The notes beneath the pieces were generated by a model. It worked only from the letters and a program-made list of their open reading frames with translations. It had not been told where the DNA came from and ran no database searches. A DNA stretch of 64,000 bases, from NCBI RefSeq assembly GCF_000770675.1, contig NZ_AVBG01000007.1, forward strand, positions 1-64,000, given 5' to 3'. Of the stretch, positions 18,598-27,931 are shown one piece after another. Position 1 is the first letter of the stretch, and the number at the start of each line of letters is the position of its first letter. The translations under genes were made by a program, and so were the position numbers. The DNA comes from Pontibacillus chungwhensis BH030062 (GTDB lineage Bacteria; Bacillota; Bacilli; Bacillales; BH030062).

Positions 18598-19083
18598 CTA
18601 TTTATTCTTCTCAACTGCTTCTTTCATTTGTTCAAGGTGACGAATCTCATGCCAACCGATAAACTCCGCCCACTGTTCAAGGGACATCTCCCCAAATACA
18701 GGATGCGGGAAGGAATAGTTTTGAAGGGTGTCCTCTTCTTTATTGTGAAGGAGGAATAACGTAGCTTCACGAGATCGCTTCAACCCTTCAAGTGCATCTT
18801 GAATGGTTTTGAAATCGCCCTTCGGCTTCAAGCCTTCAGGTGCATCGACTTTGTGGGAACGATCAGGTGTATGATGGATCGGCTTCTTAGTCGTCTCAAC
18901 ACGCTCGCCACCGCGGATCGTTTTATCAATCTTCTGGATGATGAACCCTTCCATTAAATAAAGGTGTTCCGCTACCTCAAGCACGGACCAAGTATTCTCA
19001 TCTGGCTTTTGTGATGCTTGCTCATCTGACAGGCTATTTAAATAGTCTAACACTTGCTGACGCTTTTCTTCTAAACCGTACAT
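18598..19083 (-). CDS. DinB/YfiT-like metal-binding protein
   Basis: 161-residue four-helix-bundle protein of the DinB_2 superfamily. Candidate metal ligands are a His near residue 41 (AEHLYLMEGF) and the C-terminal HEIRH near residue 149, the usual three-His arrangement. Members include bacillithiol-dependent transferases, but many are uncharacterised, so the reaction is not assigned. It is monocistronic with its own terminator. Confidence 0.85.
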   Translation of the reverse strand: MYGLEEKRQQVLDYLNSLSDEQASQKPDENTWSVLEVAEHLYLMEGFIIQKIDKTIRGGERVETTKKPIHHTPDRSHKVDAPEGLKPKGDFKTIQDALEGLKRSREATLFLLHNKEEDTLQNYSFPHPVFGEMSLEQWAEFIGWHEIRHLEQMKEAVEKNK

Positions 19084-19223
19084 CCAATCATCCTTTCATC
19101 TTTTCCCCTCCCACTTTACCACATCCTCCTCCCCCAATCACGCAGAAACCCCTCCCCTATCTCGATTCAAAGATAATCACTGACAATATGTATGAATTAC
19201 CAAACAATGTAGAAGCTAACAAG

Positions 19224-19381
19224 AAAAGCGAAAGCGGCCGGTTATCCCAGACAAGCTTAAGACAACCCTCGGTGTGGAGACATTTGCCACAAAGAGGTTT
19301 GTCTTAAGCTCTAGGGGATGGGCGCTGGAGCTGGATCATGAAAAGCGAAAGCGCCCGGTTATCCCCGACAAGATTAAGACA
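19224..19381. repeat. AGCGCCCGGTTA dispersed element: full copy plus partial copy (second locus)
   Basis: A full copy at 19224-19336 starts AAAAGCGAAAGCGGCCGGTTA and ends GGGCGCTGGAGCTGGAT. It is followed at 19341 by the first about 40 bp of another copy. Internally, GACAAGCTTAAGAC and GTCTTAAGCTC form an inverted pair. The arrangement repeats that at 14092-14284, but the middle of the element differs in sequence and length. Confidence 0.75.
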
Positions 19382-19404
19382 GAACACGCCGTGTCGCTTC
19401 AGCC

Positions 19405-19508
19405 AACTAAAGCGTGTCAGACACCCTCTTACCCTTCAAAGCACTAAAGGGTGTCTGGCACCTTGTGTCACTTTAATGCACTGAAGGGTGTCTGGCACCC
19501 TTCAGTCC
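19405..19508. repeat. GTGTCTGGCAC dispersed repeat, locus 3
   Basis: Three cores (GTGTCAGACACCC, then GGTGTCTGGCACC twice) in the gap upstream of the germination operon. Confidence 0.8.
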
Positions 19509-19557
19509 TTTACATCACCAAAGTATTTAATAAGTCAGCCTTTTATGAGGGATGGTT

Positions 19558-21147
19558 ATGAAAAAGTTATTTCGTTTATTTACGAAAAAAGAGAATAGTG
19601 AACAAGCCGAGGAGCGCCCTACACTTATTGATCAAGATCTTCCTCAAAACCTTACCTTCATTAAGAATTCTTTGGGGGAGAGTACGGATCTTGTTATACG
19701 TAAGTTCAAAATTGGAGAAAAGCGAACGGTAAAAATGGCACTCGTTTATACGGATGGACTTGTTAATGAGAGTACAGTCCATGAATCTCTCTTAGAAACG
19801 CTCATGTCTGACGTTCGTCAAACTCAATTAAGTAAGCAAGCTTTAGACAAAGGTATGTACTATACTGTGCGAGATCATGTACTAACTATCGGAGAACTAG
19901 ACGAACTTGAAACTTTAGACGACGTACTCCTGCACGTTCTATCCGGAGACACCATTTTGTTTTTAGAAGGTGAAACGAAAGCTCTCTGTGTTAGTACACG
20001 TGGTTGGCAGGACCGTGGTGTGGAAGAACCAAGCACCCAGGCTGTTGTTCGAGGTCCAAAAGATGGCTTCACAGAAACACTAAGAACCAATACCGCTTTA
20101 CTCCGTCGTAAGATCAAAGATCCAAACCTGTGGATTACCACTCAAGCCATCGGTACCAAGACCAAAACGGATGTTGCTGTTGTTTACATGAACGGCATAG
20201 CTAACGACAAAATCGTTAAAGAAGTTCATAAGCGGTTAAACCAAATCAATATTGATTCTTTATTAGACAGCGGTTATGTAGAAGAACTGATTCAGGATGA
20301 GACATATACCCCTTTTCCAACAGTATATAATTCAGAACGCCCTGATAGTATTGCAGCTGGTCTCTTAGAAGGGCGCGTCGCCATCATTGTAGATGGATCA
20401 CCATTTGTATTACTCGTCCCTGCTCTATTTATGCAATTCTTTCAGTCACCAGAAGACTATTATCAACGATCAGACTTTGCAACGCTCGTTCGCATCATAC
20501 GCTTTATCGCTTTCTTTCTAGCTCTTTTAACGCCTTCCGCCTACATCGCGCTTACAACCTATCACCAGGAAATGATTCCAACGTCTCTACTCATTAATCT
20601 ATCTTCACAACGAGAAGGCGTTCCATTCCCTGCTTTAGTAGAAGCGCTAATTATGGAAGTCACATTTGAGATTTTACGAGAAGCTGGAGTAAGGCTCCCA
20701 AAAGCGGTTGGATCGGCAATCTCCATTGTAGGCGCACTGGTGCTAGGGCAAGCAGCCGTTGAAGCTGGTCTCGTTTCAAGCGCGATGATTATTGTGGTAA
20801 GTCTGACCGCGATTTCAAGTTTTGTATCTCCAAGCTTTGATTTCGCTATTTCGATTCGCATGCTCCGCTTCCTATTTATGGTTTTGGCCGCAACGTTTGG
20901 TTTATTCGGAATCTTACTAGGTTTAATTGTGCTCGCTTTACACCTTGCAAGTTTACGTTCTTTTGGGGTTCCATACTTAAGTCCTTTAGCTCCATATATC
21001 ACGAGCGATCAGAAAGATACCATTCTTCGTTTTCCTCGTTGGGGGCTATTTACACGCCAACGCCTTATTAACCAGAAGAACATAGATCGAGAGGACATGC
21101 ATAAACCAACTGCAACATCACGACCACCAAAGGGTGATTCATCATGA
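19558..21147 (+). CDS. Spore germination receptor A subunit (GerAA/GerKA family)
   Basis: 529-residue inner spore-membrane protein. A soluble N-terminal region of about 290 residues is followed by five or so membrane helices (from about residue 300, e.g. FIAFFLALLTPSAY) and a short basic tail, as in GerA-type A subunits. The ATG at 19558 is preferred over 19552 because GAGGG then has a 6-nt spacing. With the B and C subunits it forms a nutrient-sensing channel complex that triggers germination. Its stop overlaps the start of the C-subunit gene by 4 bp. Confidence 0.95.
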   Translation: MKKLFRLFTKKENSEQAEERPTLIDQDLPQNLTFIKNSLGESTDLVIRKFKIGEKRTVKMALVYTDGLVNESTVHESLLETLMSDVRQTQLSKQALDKGMYYTVRDHVLTIGELDELETLDDVLLHVLSGDTILFLEGETKALCVSTRGWQDRGVEEPSTQAVVRGPKDGFTETLRTNTALLRRKIKDPNLWITTQAIGTKTKTDVAVVYMNGIANDKIVKEVHKRLNQINIDSLLDSGYVEELIQDETYTPFPTVYNSERPDSIAAGLLEGRVAIIVDGSPFVLLVPALFMQFFQSPEDYYQRSDFATLVRIIRFIAFFLALLTPSAYIALTTYHQEMIPTSLLINLSSQREGVPFPALVEALIMEVTFEILREAGVRLPKAVGSAISIVGALVLGQAAVEAGLVSSAMIIVVSLTAISSFVSPSFDFAISIRMLRFLFMVLAATFGLFGILLGLIVLALHLASLRSFGVPYLSPLAPYITSDQKDTILRFPRWGLFTRQRLINQKNIDREDMHKPTATSRPPKGDSS

Positions 21148-22343
21148 TAAGACGATGGTTTCTCTTATGCTTTACTCTTTTGTTTTTACTCACTAGTTTA
21201 ACGGGTTGCTGGAGCAAAAGAGAACTAGACGAAATAGCTATCGCTACCGGCATTGGCCTTGATAAGACAGAGAATGGTTATAAATTTACGGTGCAAATTA
21301 TTAACCCAGCAGAAGTGGCAGCTAAGACGATCTCAACACGAACTGCGGTTACCACTTATACAAGTGAAGGACGTTCCATGTTTGAAGCCTTAAGAGGACT
21401 CACAGACAAAGCACCCCGAAAAGTGTATTTATCTCATATCAGGAAAGTTGTTTTTGGAGAAGAATTGGCACGAGAGGGAATTAGAGAGACACTTGATTTC
21501 CTAACTAGGGATCACGAATTAAGAACGGACTTCCATATTGCAGTAGCAAAAGGAATGGAAGCTCATGATTTGCTGACGATTTTAACACCAATGGAGAAGA
21601 TCCCTGCCAACAAGATGTATTTCTCTATGCAAACGTCAAGAGAATACTGGGCCCCTTCTCTCGTTATGAAAATACAACAATTAATCTCAACCATCCTTGA
21701 AGATGGAAAAGAACCTGTAATAAGTGGTGTGTACAATGTCGGTAATCTCAAAAAAGGGAGTAATCTCGATAACGTAGAAGATGTTGGGGCACCTACAGAT
21801 GTACGCGTTGACTCTCTTGGCGTTTTCAAAGGAGATCAATTAATTGGCTGGATGGATCAACTTCAGAGTACAGGCTACAATTACATTATGGGAAATGTAA
21901 AGAACACCGCTGAGTATTTCAAGTGTAAAGACGAAGAAGGCAGTATTACCATCGAGGTCATGCAAGCAACAAGTAATAAAACCGTAACCATTAAAGATGG
22001 AGAACCCCATTTTAACGTTCAAGTGTCAGTTGAAGGAAATATTGCTGATGTTGAATGTGAAATAGAATTGATGAAAGTAGACACGATTAAGCGGTTAGAA
22101 AAGAACTTCAGCGATCAACTTTCAACCCTTTTAAACGACACTGTATCAGATGTTCAAGAAGATTTCCAAAGTGACGTTTTTGGTTTTGGGGATCTCATTT
22201 ATCGGACAAAACCAAAGTATTGGAAGACGATTAAAGAGGATTGGGACAGTCGTTTCCCTGATGTGGACGTCTCAGTTGAAACAACCGTTAAAATTAATCG
22301 AACAGGAACCATTTCAGATCCTTATGAACTAAAAAAGGAGTAG
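21144..22343 (+). CDS. Spore germination receptor C subunit (Ger(x)C lipoprotein)
   Basis: 399 residues with a lipoprotein signal peptide ending LTSLTGCW (Cys22 lipidated), followed by the conserved SKRELDEIAIATGIG motif of GerC proteins and a mixed alpha/beta body. It sits on the outer face of the inner spore membrane. Translationally coupled to the A subunit (ATGA overlap). Normal family length. Confidence 0.95.
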   Translation: MIRRWFLLCFTLLFLLTSLTGCWSKRELDEIAIATGIGLDKTENGYKFTVQIINPAEVAAKTISTRTAVTTYTSEGRSMFEALRGLTDKAPRKVYLSHIRKVVFGEELAREGIRETLDFLTRDHELRTDFHIAVAKGMEAHDLLTILTPMEKIPANKMYFSMQTSREYWAPSLVMKIQQLISTILEDGKEPVISGVYNVGNLKKGSNLDNVEDVGAPTDVRVDSLGVFKGDQLIGWMDQLQSTGYNYIMGNVKNTAEYFKCKDEEGSITIEVMQATSNKTVTIKDGEPHFNVQVSVEGNIADVECEIELMKVDTIKRLEKNFSDQLSTLLNDTVSDVQEDFQSDVFGFGDLIYRTKPKYWKTIKEDWDSRFPDVDVSVETTVKINRTGTISDPYELKKE

Positions 22344-22349
22344 TAGCCG

Positions 22350-22565
22350 ATGTGGGTCATATTATACGGGGTTATTATAGCAATCAGCTGGATTCAAATA
22401 CGAGGGTTATGGAGTCAATCTAATAAGCGAGATTCACTTATCTACATTGTAACCATGAGTTTCTCGTTAACCATATTGATTCTTTTTCAACTAGGGGTCC
22501 CGATTCCAAACCCACTTGAGTGGATCTCAGTAGTGTATGATCCTGTTCACAGCTTCTTTCAATGA
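22350..22565 (+). CDS. Small membrane protein of the germination operon (D-type subunit)
   Basis: 71 residues with two predicted membrane helices (about 2-20 and 30-50) and a short amphipathic tail. AAGGAG precedes the ATG, and it lies 7 bp after the C subunit. Small two-helix D proteins of this size occur in several Bacillus ger operons and modulate receptor function. Assignment rests on size, topology and position, not on recognisable motifs. Confidence 0.8.
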   Translation: MWVILYGVIIAISWIQIRGLWSQSNKRDSLIYIVTMSFSLTILILFQLGVPIPNPLEWISVVYDPVHSFFQ

Positions 22566-22610
22566 CCTTACCGGTAAACTTGATAACACATGAGGAAAGG
22601 AGAGAGTTTT

Positions 22611-23711
22611 ATGAATGGAAAAGAAGAAATTAATGTAAGACAGTTTATGGTGTTCTTATTTTTATTTGTGATTGGCACCTCCATTCTACTCTCTCCTGCT
22701 ACCTTGGCAAATATAGCTAGAGAAAGTGCTTGGATAAGTGTTGTTAGTGCATTAATCATTGGTACTGCTTTTATCCTCTTCTTCCTTTTAATCAGTATAT
22801 GGCACCCGGAACAAAACATCGTGGATTTGAATCGTCTTCTATTTGGAAAATGGGTCGGAACGGTATTCTCACTCTTATTCATTCTATTTGCGCTCGTTAG
22901 CTCTGCCACAGTACTATGGACCATTGGCCACTTTATGGTCGTCCAAGTGTTACACGAAACGCCTCAGGCTTTTATTCATATCTTGTTCATGTTCGTCGTC
23001 ATTTATGGAACTTATCTAGGGATTGAGACCGTTGCTAGAGCAGGCGAACTTTTCTTTCCATATGTGGCAGTTTTATTACTAATTATATTAGTTTTTAGCA
23101 TACCTAGCATTGACTTAAACTACATCAAGCCTTACTTCGAAACAGGAATACAAGAGATTTTCAAGGGGGCTTGGTTTGATTTGAGTGTATCAACATTTCC
23201 TCTAATCGTTTTATTCATGGTATATCCTAAGCTTGTTCAAGATAAGAAAAAGGTAGTAAAAAAAGTAACGTTAGCTTATATCCTTGGGATGTTAACCATT
23301 TTAGCAGCTACTTTTATCACGACTTCTGTATTAGGAGTAGCGTACATATCACACCACCTCTATCCAACTTACGTATTAGCAAAAACCTTGAACATAGAAG
23401 GTTTGATTCAAAGAGTCGAAGTCATCATCGCTGTCTCTTGGATATTGACGATCTTTTTCAAATTATCTTTATACTTTTACGCTGCTGTTACCGCTCTCTC
23501 CCAAGTTCTTAAGGTGAAAAGTTACAGATCGCTTACCTTTCCATTGGGGATTTTCGTCATTGCACTATCGCTAATTGTTTACCCTAGTAGCATCTATGCA
23601 ACGGAGTGGAATGAGACGACCTGGATCTATTATTCAGCAACGTTTGGGGTTCTTTACCCCCTTCTTATTGGAGTCGCAACATTCATCAGAAAAATGTTCA
23701 AGCGTTCTTGA
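22611..23711 (+). CDS. Spore germination receptor B subunit (GerAB family permease), copy 1
   Basis: 366-residue permease-like protein with about ten membrane helices, belonging to the endospore germination branch of the APC superfamily; it likely holds the nutrient-binding site. The ATG at 22611 lies 6 nt after AAAGGAGAG. The conserved GIETVARAGELFFPY segment is in the middle. It is followed 13 bp later by a second B-type gene. Confidence 0.93.
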   Translation: MNGKEEINVRQFMVFLFLFVIGTSILLSPATLANIARESAWISVVSALIIGTAFILFFLLISIWHPEQNIVDLNRLLFGKWVGTVFSLLFILFALVSSATVLWTIGHFMVVQVLHETPQAFIHILFMFVVIYGTYLGIETVARAGELFFPYVAVLLLIILVFSIPSIDLNYIKPYFETGIQEIFKGAWFDLSVSTFPLIVLFMVYPKLVQDKKKVVKKVTLAYILGMLTILAATFITTSVLGVAYISHHLYPTYVLAKTLNIEGLIQRVEVIIAVSWILTIFFKLSLYFYAAVTALSQVLKVKSYRSLTFPLGIFVIALSLIVYPSSIYATEWNETTWIYYSATFGVLYPLLIGVATFIRKMFKRS

Positions 23712-23724
23712 AAGGAGTCCCACG

Positions 23725-24825
23725 ATGAAAGAATCCATCACACGCTATCAATTCTTGTCGCTCGTTATTCTGTTTGAATTCGGAAGCTCTATCATCGTGG
23801 GTCTTGGATTTGAAGCGAAGCAAAATGCCTGGATTGTTATCTTATTGAGCATGATCGGCGGAGTTTTGCTTTACTGGCTTTTCACTCGATTCGTTACTGC
23901 TTATCCTGATACCCCTTTTCCACAAGTTCTTCAAAAATTGGCGGGACCTTACTTAGGGTATATATTGATATGGATGTATATAGCCTATTTCTTATATATA
24001 GCAGCACGTGTGTTACGAGATTTTACTATGTTAACCGCTCAGACCATCTTGCATGAAACACCTTTATTAGCGGTTTCCCTTTTGTTTATGTTTGTCGTTT
24101 GTTTTGCTTGCTACCTTGGGATTGAGGTTATTGCCAGAACAAGTGAACTATTTCTCCCATTTGCATTACTGATGGGAGGACTGTTTTTGATGTTTGTATT
24201 CATCATGGATCTACCTAAAGTCCATCACCTTCAGCCTTTTTTCAATCAAGATATAGGAGAAATTCTATCATTCGTCTTCCCAACGGGGATTACATTCCCT
24301 TTTGGAGAACTAATCGTTTTTGCAATCATCTTCCCCCATCTGGAACATCCGTTAAAAAGCTTCCGGTATGGAGTAATGGGTATACTCATTAGCGGGACGA
24401 TCCTATTGATCATAAGCGTAACAATCTTGATGGTGCTTGGGCCTGCGATTGCTATGAGGTCGGTGGTGCCGCTCCTTGATACAATTTCGCTCGTAAACTT
24501 ACAAGGGTTTATACAGCGAATGGACCCAATCGTCATCATTATTATGGTAATTACAGGCTTTTTTAAGATTACGATTTTCTTTTATGCGGCGATTGCCATG
24601 CTTCAATATTTGTTTAGACTCCCGAGAACACAAAGCAAAGGATTAATTGGGTTTATGGGCATTCTTGTTGTCATTCTCTCCATTCTAATTAGTCCAAATT
24701 TCGTCGAACATATAAAGGAAGGATTGGATATTGTGCCTCTTTATGTACACGTTCCCTTTCAAATGATCATACCTAGCATACTGTTCGTCCTTCTTCTTAT
24801 TAAAAATAGAAAAAACACAGCATAA
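23725..24825 (+). CDS. Spore germination receptor B subunit (GerAB family permease), copy 2
   Basis: 366 residues, same topology as the preceding gene and sharing GIEVIARTSELFLPF in the equivalent place, but clearly diverged elsewhere, so this is an old paralogue. The ATG follows AAAGGAG. Two B subunits with one A and one C suggest alternative receptors with different nutrient specificity, as known in some Bacillus ger operons. Last gene of the operon. Confidence 0.93.
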   Translation: MKESITRYQFLSLVILFEFGSSIIVGLGFEAKQNAWIVILLSMIGGVLLYWLFTRFVTAYPDTPFPQVLQKLAGPYLGYILIWMYIAYFLYIAARVLRDFTMLTAQTILHETPLLAVSLLFMFVVCFACYLGIEVIARTSELFLPFALLMGGLFLMFVFIMDLPKVHHLQPFFNQDIGEILSFVFPTGITFPFGELIVFAIIFPHLEHPLKSFRYGVMGILISGTILLIISVTILMVLGPAIAMRSVVPLLDTISLVNLQGFIQRMDPIVIIIMVITGFFKITIFFYAAIAMLQYLFRLPRTQSKGLIGFMGILVVILSILISPNFVEHIKEGLDIVPLYVHVPFQMIIPSILFVLLLIKNRKNTA

Positions 24826-24828
24826 AAA

Positions 24829-24887
24829 ATAGGGGGAAAGGCACGATTTACTCTTTCTATGCAGTAAACCGTACCTTTCCCCCTATT
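24829..24887 (+). terminator. Large inverted repeat terminating the germination operon
   Basis: Perfect 14-bp arms AATAGGGGGAAAGG / CCTTTCCCCCTATT, with further inner pairing (TTTACT / AGTAAA), beginning 3 bp after the operon's last stop codon. Confidence 0.85.
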
Positions 24888-24895
24888 CCTTTCCT

Positions 24896-24982
24896 TTAGA
24901 CAATTTTCTTAATGAGACGGCCAAGCATTCTTGGGATAAATGTAACAATGGCAACAATCTTATCAACTAGTTTATGCAACAT
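24896..24982 (-). CDS. 28-residue amphipathic peptide
   Basis: Short gene encoding MLHKLVDKIVAIVTFIPR followed by MLGRLIKKIV. It has a near-ideal ribosome site (AAAGGAGGG, 7 nt before ATG) and a clean TAA stop. The product is hydrophobic and cationic (Lys/Arg on one helical face), like small membrane-active or membrane-curvature-sensing peptides such as delta-toxin or SpoVM, without obvious sequence identity to either. It lies tail-to-tail with the germination operon and shares its terminator region. I do not recognise a family; the ribosome site and helix pattern are the main support. Confidence 0.6.
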   Translation of the reverse strand: MLHKLVDKIVAIVTFIPRMLGRLIKKIV

Positions 24983-25163
24983 TTCTAGTCCCTCCTTTTG
25001 GTTTGTTAGTTATTCTTTTCACGCAAATGCACAGCCCTAAACGCTGTTCCTTTAATATGAGTCATAGGTTGCACGTTTCGACTATTTCCCCGGTAATATT
25101 TCTACGTCATTAGACACCTTTCGTTGTGTGGGTTGTTAGTTTAGCCTAAGAAATGACGAAAAA

Positions 25164-25190
25164 GCAGCCACCTGCATTGCAAGTGGCTGC
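25164..25190 (-). terminator. Terminator of the metNPQ-peptidase operon
   Basis: GCAGCCAC / GTGGCTGC stem followed by TTTTT in the minus direction, just after the peptidase stop. Confidence 0.85.
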
Positions 25191-25194
25191 TCAA

Positions 25195-26391
25195 TCATAC
25201 ACCTTGTTTAGCTTGAAACTCTGCTTGAACTTCTTGTAACAAGGCATGGTTCGTTAACAAATCGATGCCCGTTAAGGCCAACGCTTTCGCTCCTGTAATG
25301 AGTGCTTGGTCGCCTCGTTCTGATTTTGCCGCTTCTCTAAAGGCATCTGTATGCGGAACGAGGTCAGAGGGTCCTATTTTTATATAAGGGTGAATGGTCG
25401 GGACGACTTGGCTAATATTACCGGCGTCTGTAGAGCCAATTCCTTCACGGCCCTCGTTTACGTAGTCCTCTCCAAGGGCTATAGCTTTCTCGCGGAAAGC
25501 AGTGTCAAATCGTTCATTTAACACAAGGTTATCTACCCCGTTTTGAATAGGTGTTACCTTCACCGTCGCTCCTGTTGTGAGGGCTGCTCCTTCTGCGATC
25601 CGTTTCACTTTCGCTGTTACTTCATTACAGGCTTCACGGCTAGCTGCTCGAACGAAGAAGCGGGCTCTGGCGTAATCAGGGACAATGTTTGGTGCGACTC
25701 CGCCGTCTAAGATCACTCCGTGAAGACGAACGTCGTCTGTAACGTGCTGGCGAATCGCATTTACCCCATTAAAAAGTTGGATCACGCCATCTAAAGCGTT
25801 AATGCCATACTCTGGTTTAGCAGCCGCATGAGCCGATTGACCGAAGAACTCAAAGTCTAGCGGGTCAACAGCTAGAGACGCTGATGTTCCGTTTGTCTGA
25901 TTTGAAGGATGAACCATCATGCAAGCATCTAAATCCTGAACAAGTCCGTGCCTGACAAATGTCCCTTTAGCACTGCCATTTGGTCCCCCTTCTTCAGCAG
26001 GAGTTCCAAGTACAACGACTTCACCTCCAGTTTGGTCGAGAACTTTACTGAGCGAGATCGCTGCCGCAACGCTCGTTGTGCCGATAATATTGTGACCACA
26101 CGCATGACCGAGGCCAGGCAATGCATCATACTCAGCGAGGAACCCTATTTTAGGACCCTTGTCTCGTCCTTTTTTACGGGCAATAAAAGCTGTATCGTGT
26201 TCTGGAATTTCCCGGGTAACTTCAAATCCTTCTTGCTCTAGCAATCCACATAACGTTTCGCTTGCGTAATACTCTTCATTACCGATCTCTGGATTCTCAT
26301 GGATTCGGTGACTTACGTCTAGGTATACAGCCGCTTGGGCATCCACATGCCGCGTAATTTCTTGTTCTACTGTTGTTCTAAAAGTGCTCAT
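25195..26391 (-). CDS. M20-family amidohydrolase/aminoacylase
   Basis: 398-residue M20D metallopeptidase, the fold of AbgB, aminoacylases and indole-acetyl-amino-acid hydrolases. Metal-binding GHACGHN near residue 105 and the catalytic AEEGG near residue 140 are present, with a dimerisation insert in the middle. The ATG at 26391 is preferred to an upstream GTG because AAGGAG lies 8 nt before it. It follows metQ by 22 bp in a SAM-riboswitch operon. A role in freeing methionine (or another sulfur amino acid) from N-acyl or short peptide forms taken up by MetNPQ is inferred. Confidence 0.9.
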   Translation of the reverse strand: MSTFRTTVEQEITRHVDAQAAVYLDVSHRIHENPEIGNEEYYASETLCGLLEQEGFEVTREIPEHDTAFIARKKGRDKGPKIGFLAEYDALPGLGHACGHNIIGTTSVAAAISLSKVLDQTGGEVVVLGTPAEEGGPNGSAKGTFVRHGLVQDLDACMMVHPSNQTNGTSASLAVDPLDFEFFGQSAHAAAKPEYGINALDGVIQLFNGVNAIRQHVTDDVRLHGVILDGGVAPNIVPDYARARFFVRAASREACNEVTAKVKRIAEGAALTTGATVKVTPIQNGVDNLVLNERFDTAFREKAIALGEDYVNEGREGIGSTDAGNISQVVPTIHPYIKIGPSDLVPHTDAFREAAKSERGDQALITGAKALALTGIDLLTNHALLQEVQAEFQAKQGV

Positions 26392-26413
26392 GCGACTCAC
26401 TCCTTATTTGAAA

Positions 26414-27253
26414 TTACCAACCAATCTTCTCAAGTGGTACGAAAGTTGGGATTAGAGAATCGTTGTATGTTTCACGGATATGCTCTGCAATTTCTTCTGT
26501 TTGATAGATTTCTACAATCTTCTGATACGCTTCTTTATCGGTTTCATCTGCTCTTGCTGCAATAATATTGATATAAGGTGTTGCAGTATCTCCTTCAATG
26601 AAGACCGCATCGTCGACTGGTACAAAGCCTGCTTCTACAGCAACTCCATTGTTAATTACACTCGCTGCCACATCCGGTAGCACACGAGGCGTTTGAGCCG
26701 CAACAACTGGTGTGAATTCTATATTTTTCGGATTCTCTTTAATTTTGTCTAAAGAACCATTTCCATCGAAGTCATCCGGAAGTCCAATTAAACCTGACTT
26801 TTCAAGTAATAGAAGCGCTCTTCCCATATTTGTTGCCTCTTTTGGAATCGCGATGGTACTTCCTTCTGGAATATTCTCAAGATTATCGTATTCTTCTGAG
26901 TAAACGCCCATCGGTGCAATAAGTGTCGTTCCTATTGGTTCAAGATCAAGATCATGCTCTTTAATAAATGAATCGAAGTAGGACACCGTTTGGAAGGCAT
27001 TTAAATCAATATCACCATCAGCTAGAGCTAGGTTTGGTCTTACATAATCCGAAAACTCAACAAGCTCAATCTCGATGCCTTCTTTTGCAGCTTTTTCTTT
27101 AATCGGCTCCCATAACGGAACTCCAGAACCATTTAAACCGATCTTAACGGTCGTTGTCTCTCCTTCTCCTTGAGCCTCTGTACTACCACACCCTGCTAGA
27201 GCGGCTCCTACTGTTGCTAATAATGCTATGAATAGAATAACTTTTTTCTTCAT
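26414..27253 (-). CDS. metQ: Methionine ABC transporter substrate-binding lipoprotein
   Basis: 279 residues. The lipoprotein signal ends ALAGCGS (Cys22), then a NlpA/MetQ binding domain with the typical VKIGLNGSG start and the NAFQT segment. It binds methionine or its analogues outside the membrane and passes them to the permease. Order metN-metP-metQ with short gaps. Confidence 0.95.
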   Translation of the reverse strand: MKKKVILFIALLATVGAALAGCGSTEAQGEGETTTVKIGLNGSGVPLWEPIKEKAAKEGIEIELVEFSDYVRPNLALADGDIDLNAFQTVSYFDSFIKEHDLDLEPIGTTLIAPMGVYSEEYDNLENIPEGSTIAIPKEATNMGRALLLLEKSGLIGLPDDFDGNGSLDKIKENPKNIEFTPVVAAQTPRVLPDVAASVINNGVAVEAGFVPVDDAVFIEGDTATPYINIIAARADETDKEAYQKIVEIYQTEEIAEHIRETYNDSLIPTFVPLEKIGW

Positions 27254-27268
27254 ATGTAATCTCCTCCT

Positions 27269-27931
27269 TTATCGTCTGCGTACAGCTTTTGAAATGTAAT
27301 TTCCTAACGTCTGAACCGTTTGAACAATGACTACGAGTAAAATGACGGTTACAATCATGACGTTTGTTTCAAATCGTTGATATCCATAAGAGATAGCCAA
27401 GTCACCAAGACCACCACCTCCAACGAAGCCAGCCATCGCTGATGCACCAACTAAGCCAATGGTTGCGATCGTAATGTTTAAGACTAGAGAACTTAGTGCT
27501 TCTGGTAAAAAGACGCGGTAAATGATTTGCCAAGGCGTTGCCCCCATGGATTCTGCTGCTTCCACAACACCTGGATTAACTTCTAGTAAACTACTCTCAA
27601 CAAGCCTAGCAATATAGGGGGCTGAGAAGAATACAAGAGGCACAACGGCAGCTGCTGTACCGATTGAAGTACCCACGATAAACCGTGTGATCGGTAAGAT
27701 CGCCACTAATAAGATAATGAACGGGATCGAACGAAAGAAGTTCACTATGCCGTTTAATACTTTAAATAAAGGACCATTTTCAAGAAGCCCATTCTTTCTC
27801 GTTACGACAAGAGAAATCCCAAGCGGTAAGCCAATTAGAATTGCAAACAGTAAAGCGATGGCCACCATAACGATTGTCTCTTGTGTCGCTTCTAAAATCT
27901 TGGGCCAAAATGTGGCTAAATCAACTTGCAT
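27269..27931 (-). CDS. metP: Methionine ABC transporter permease
   Basis: 220-residue MetI-type permease with about five helices. The ATPase-docking loop (EAAESMGATPWQIIYRVFLP) is clear near residues 145-165. Its start overlaps the end of metN by 11 bp, indicating translational coupling. Confidence 0.95.
   Translation of the reverse strand: MQVDLATFWPKILEATQETIVMVAIALLFAILIGLPLGISLVVTRKNGLLENGPLFKVLNGIVNFFRSIPFIILLVAILPITRFIVGTSIGTAAAVVPLVFFSAPYIARLVESSLLEVNPGVVEAAESMGATPWQIIYRVFLPEALSSLVLNITIATIGLVGASAMAGFVGGGGLGDLAISYGYQRFETNVMIVTVILLVVIVQTVQTLGNYISKAVRRR

Noticed and set aside
24983-25140. Sporulation (sigma-G) promoter for the 28-residue peptide
   Set aside because: A CATATTA -10-like element exists but the -35 position does not match.
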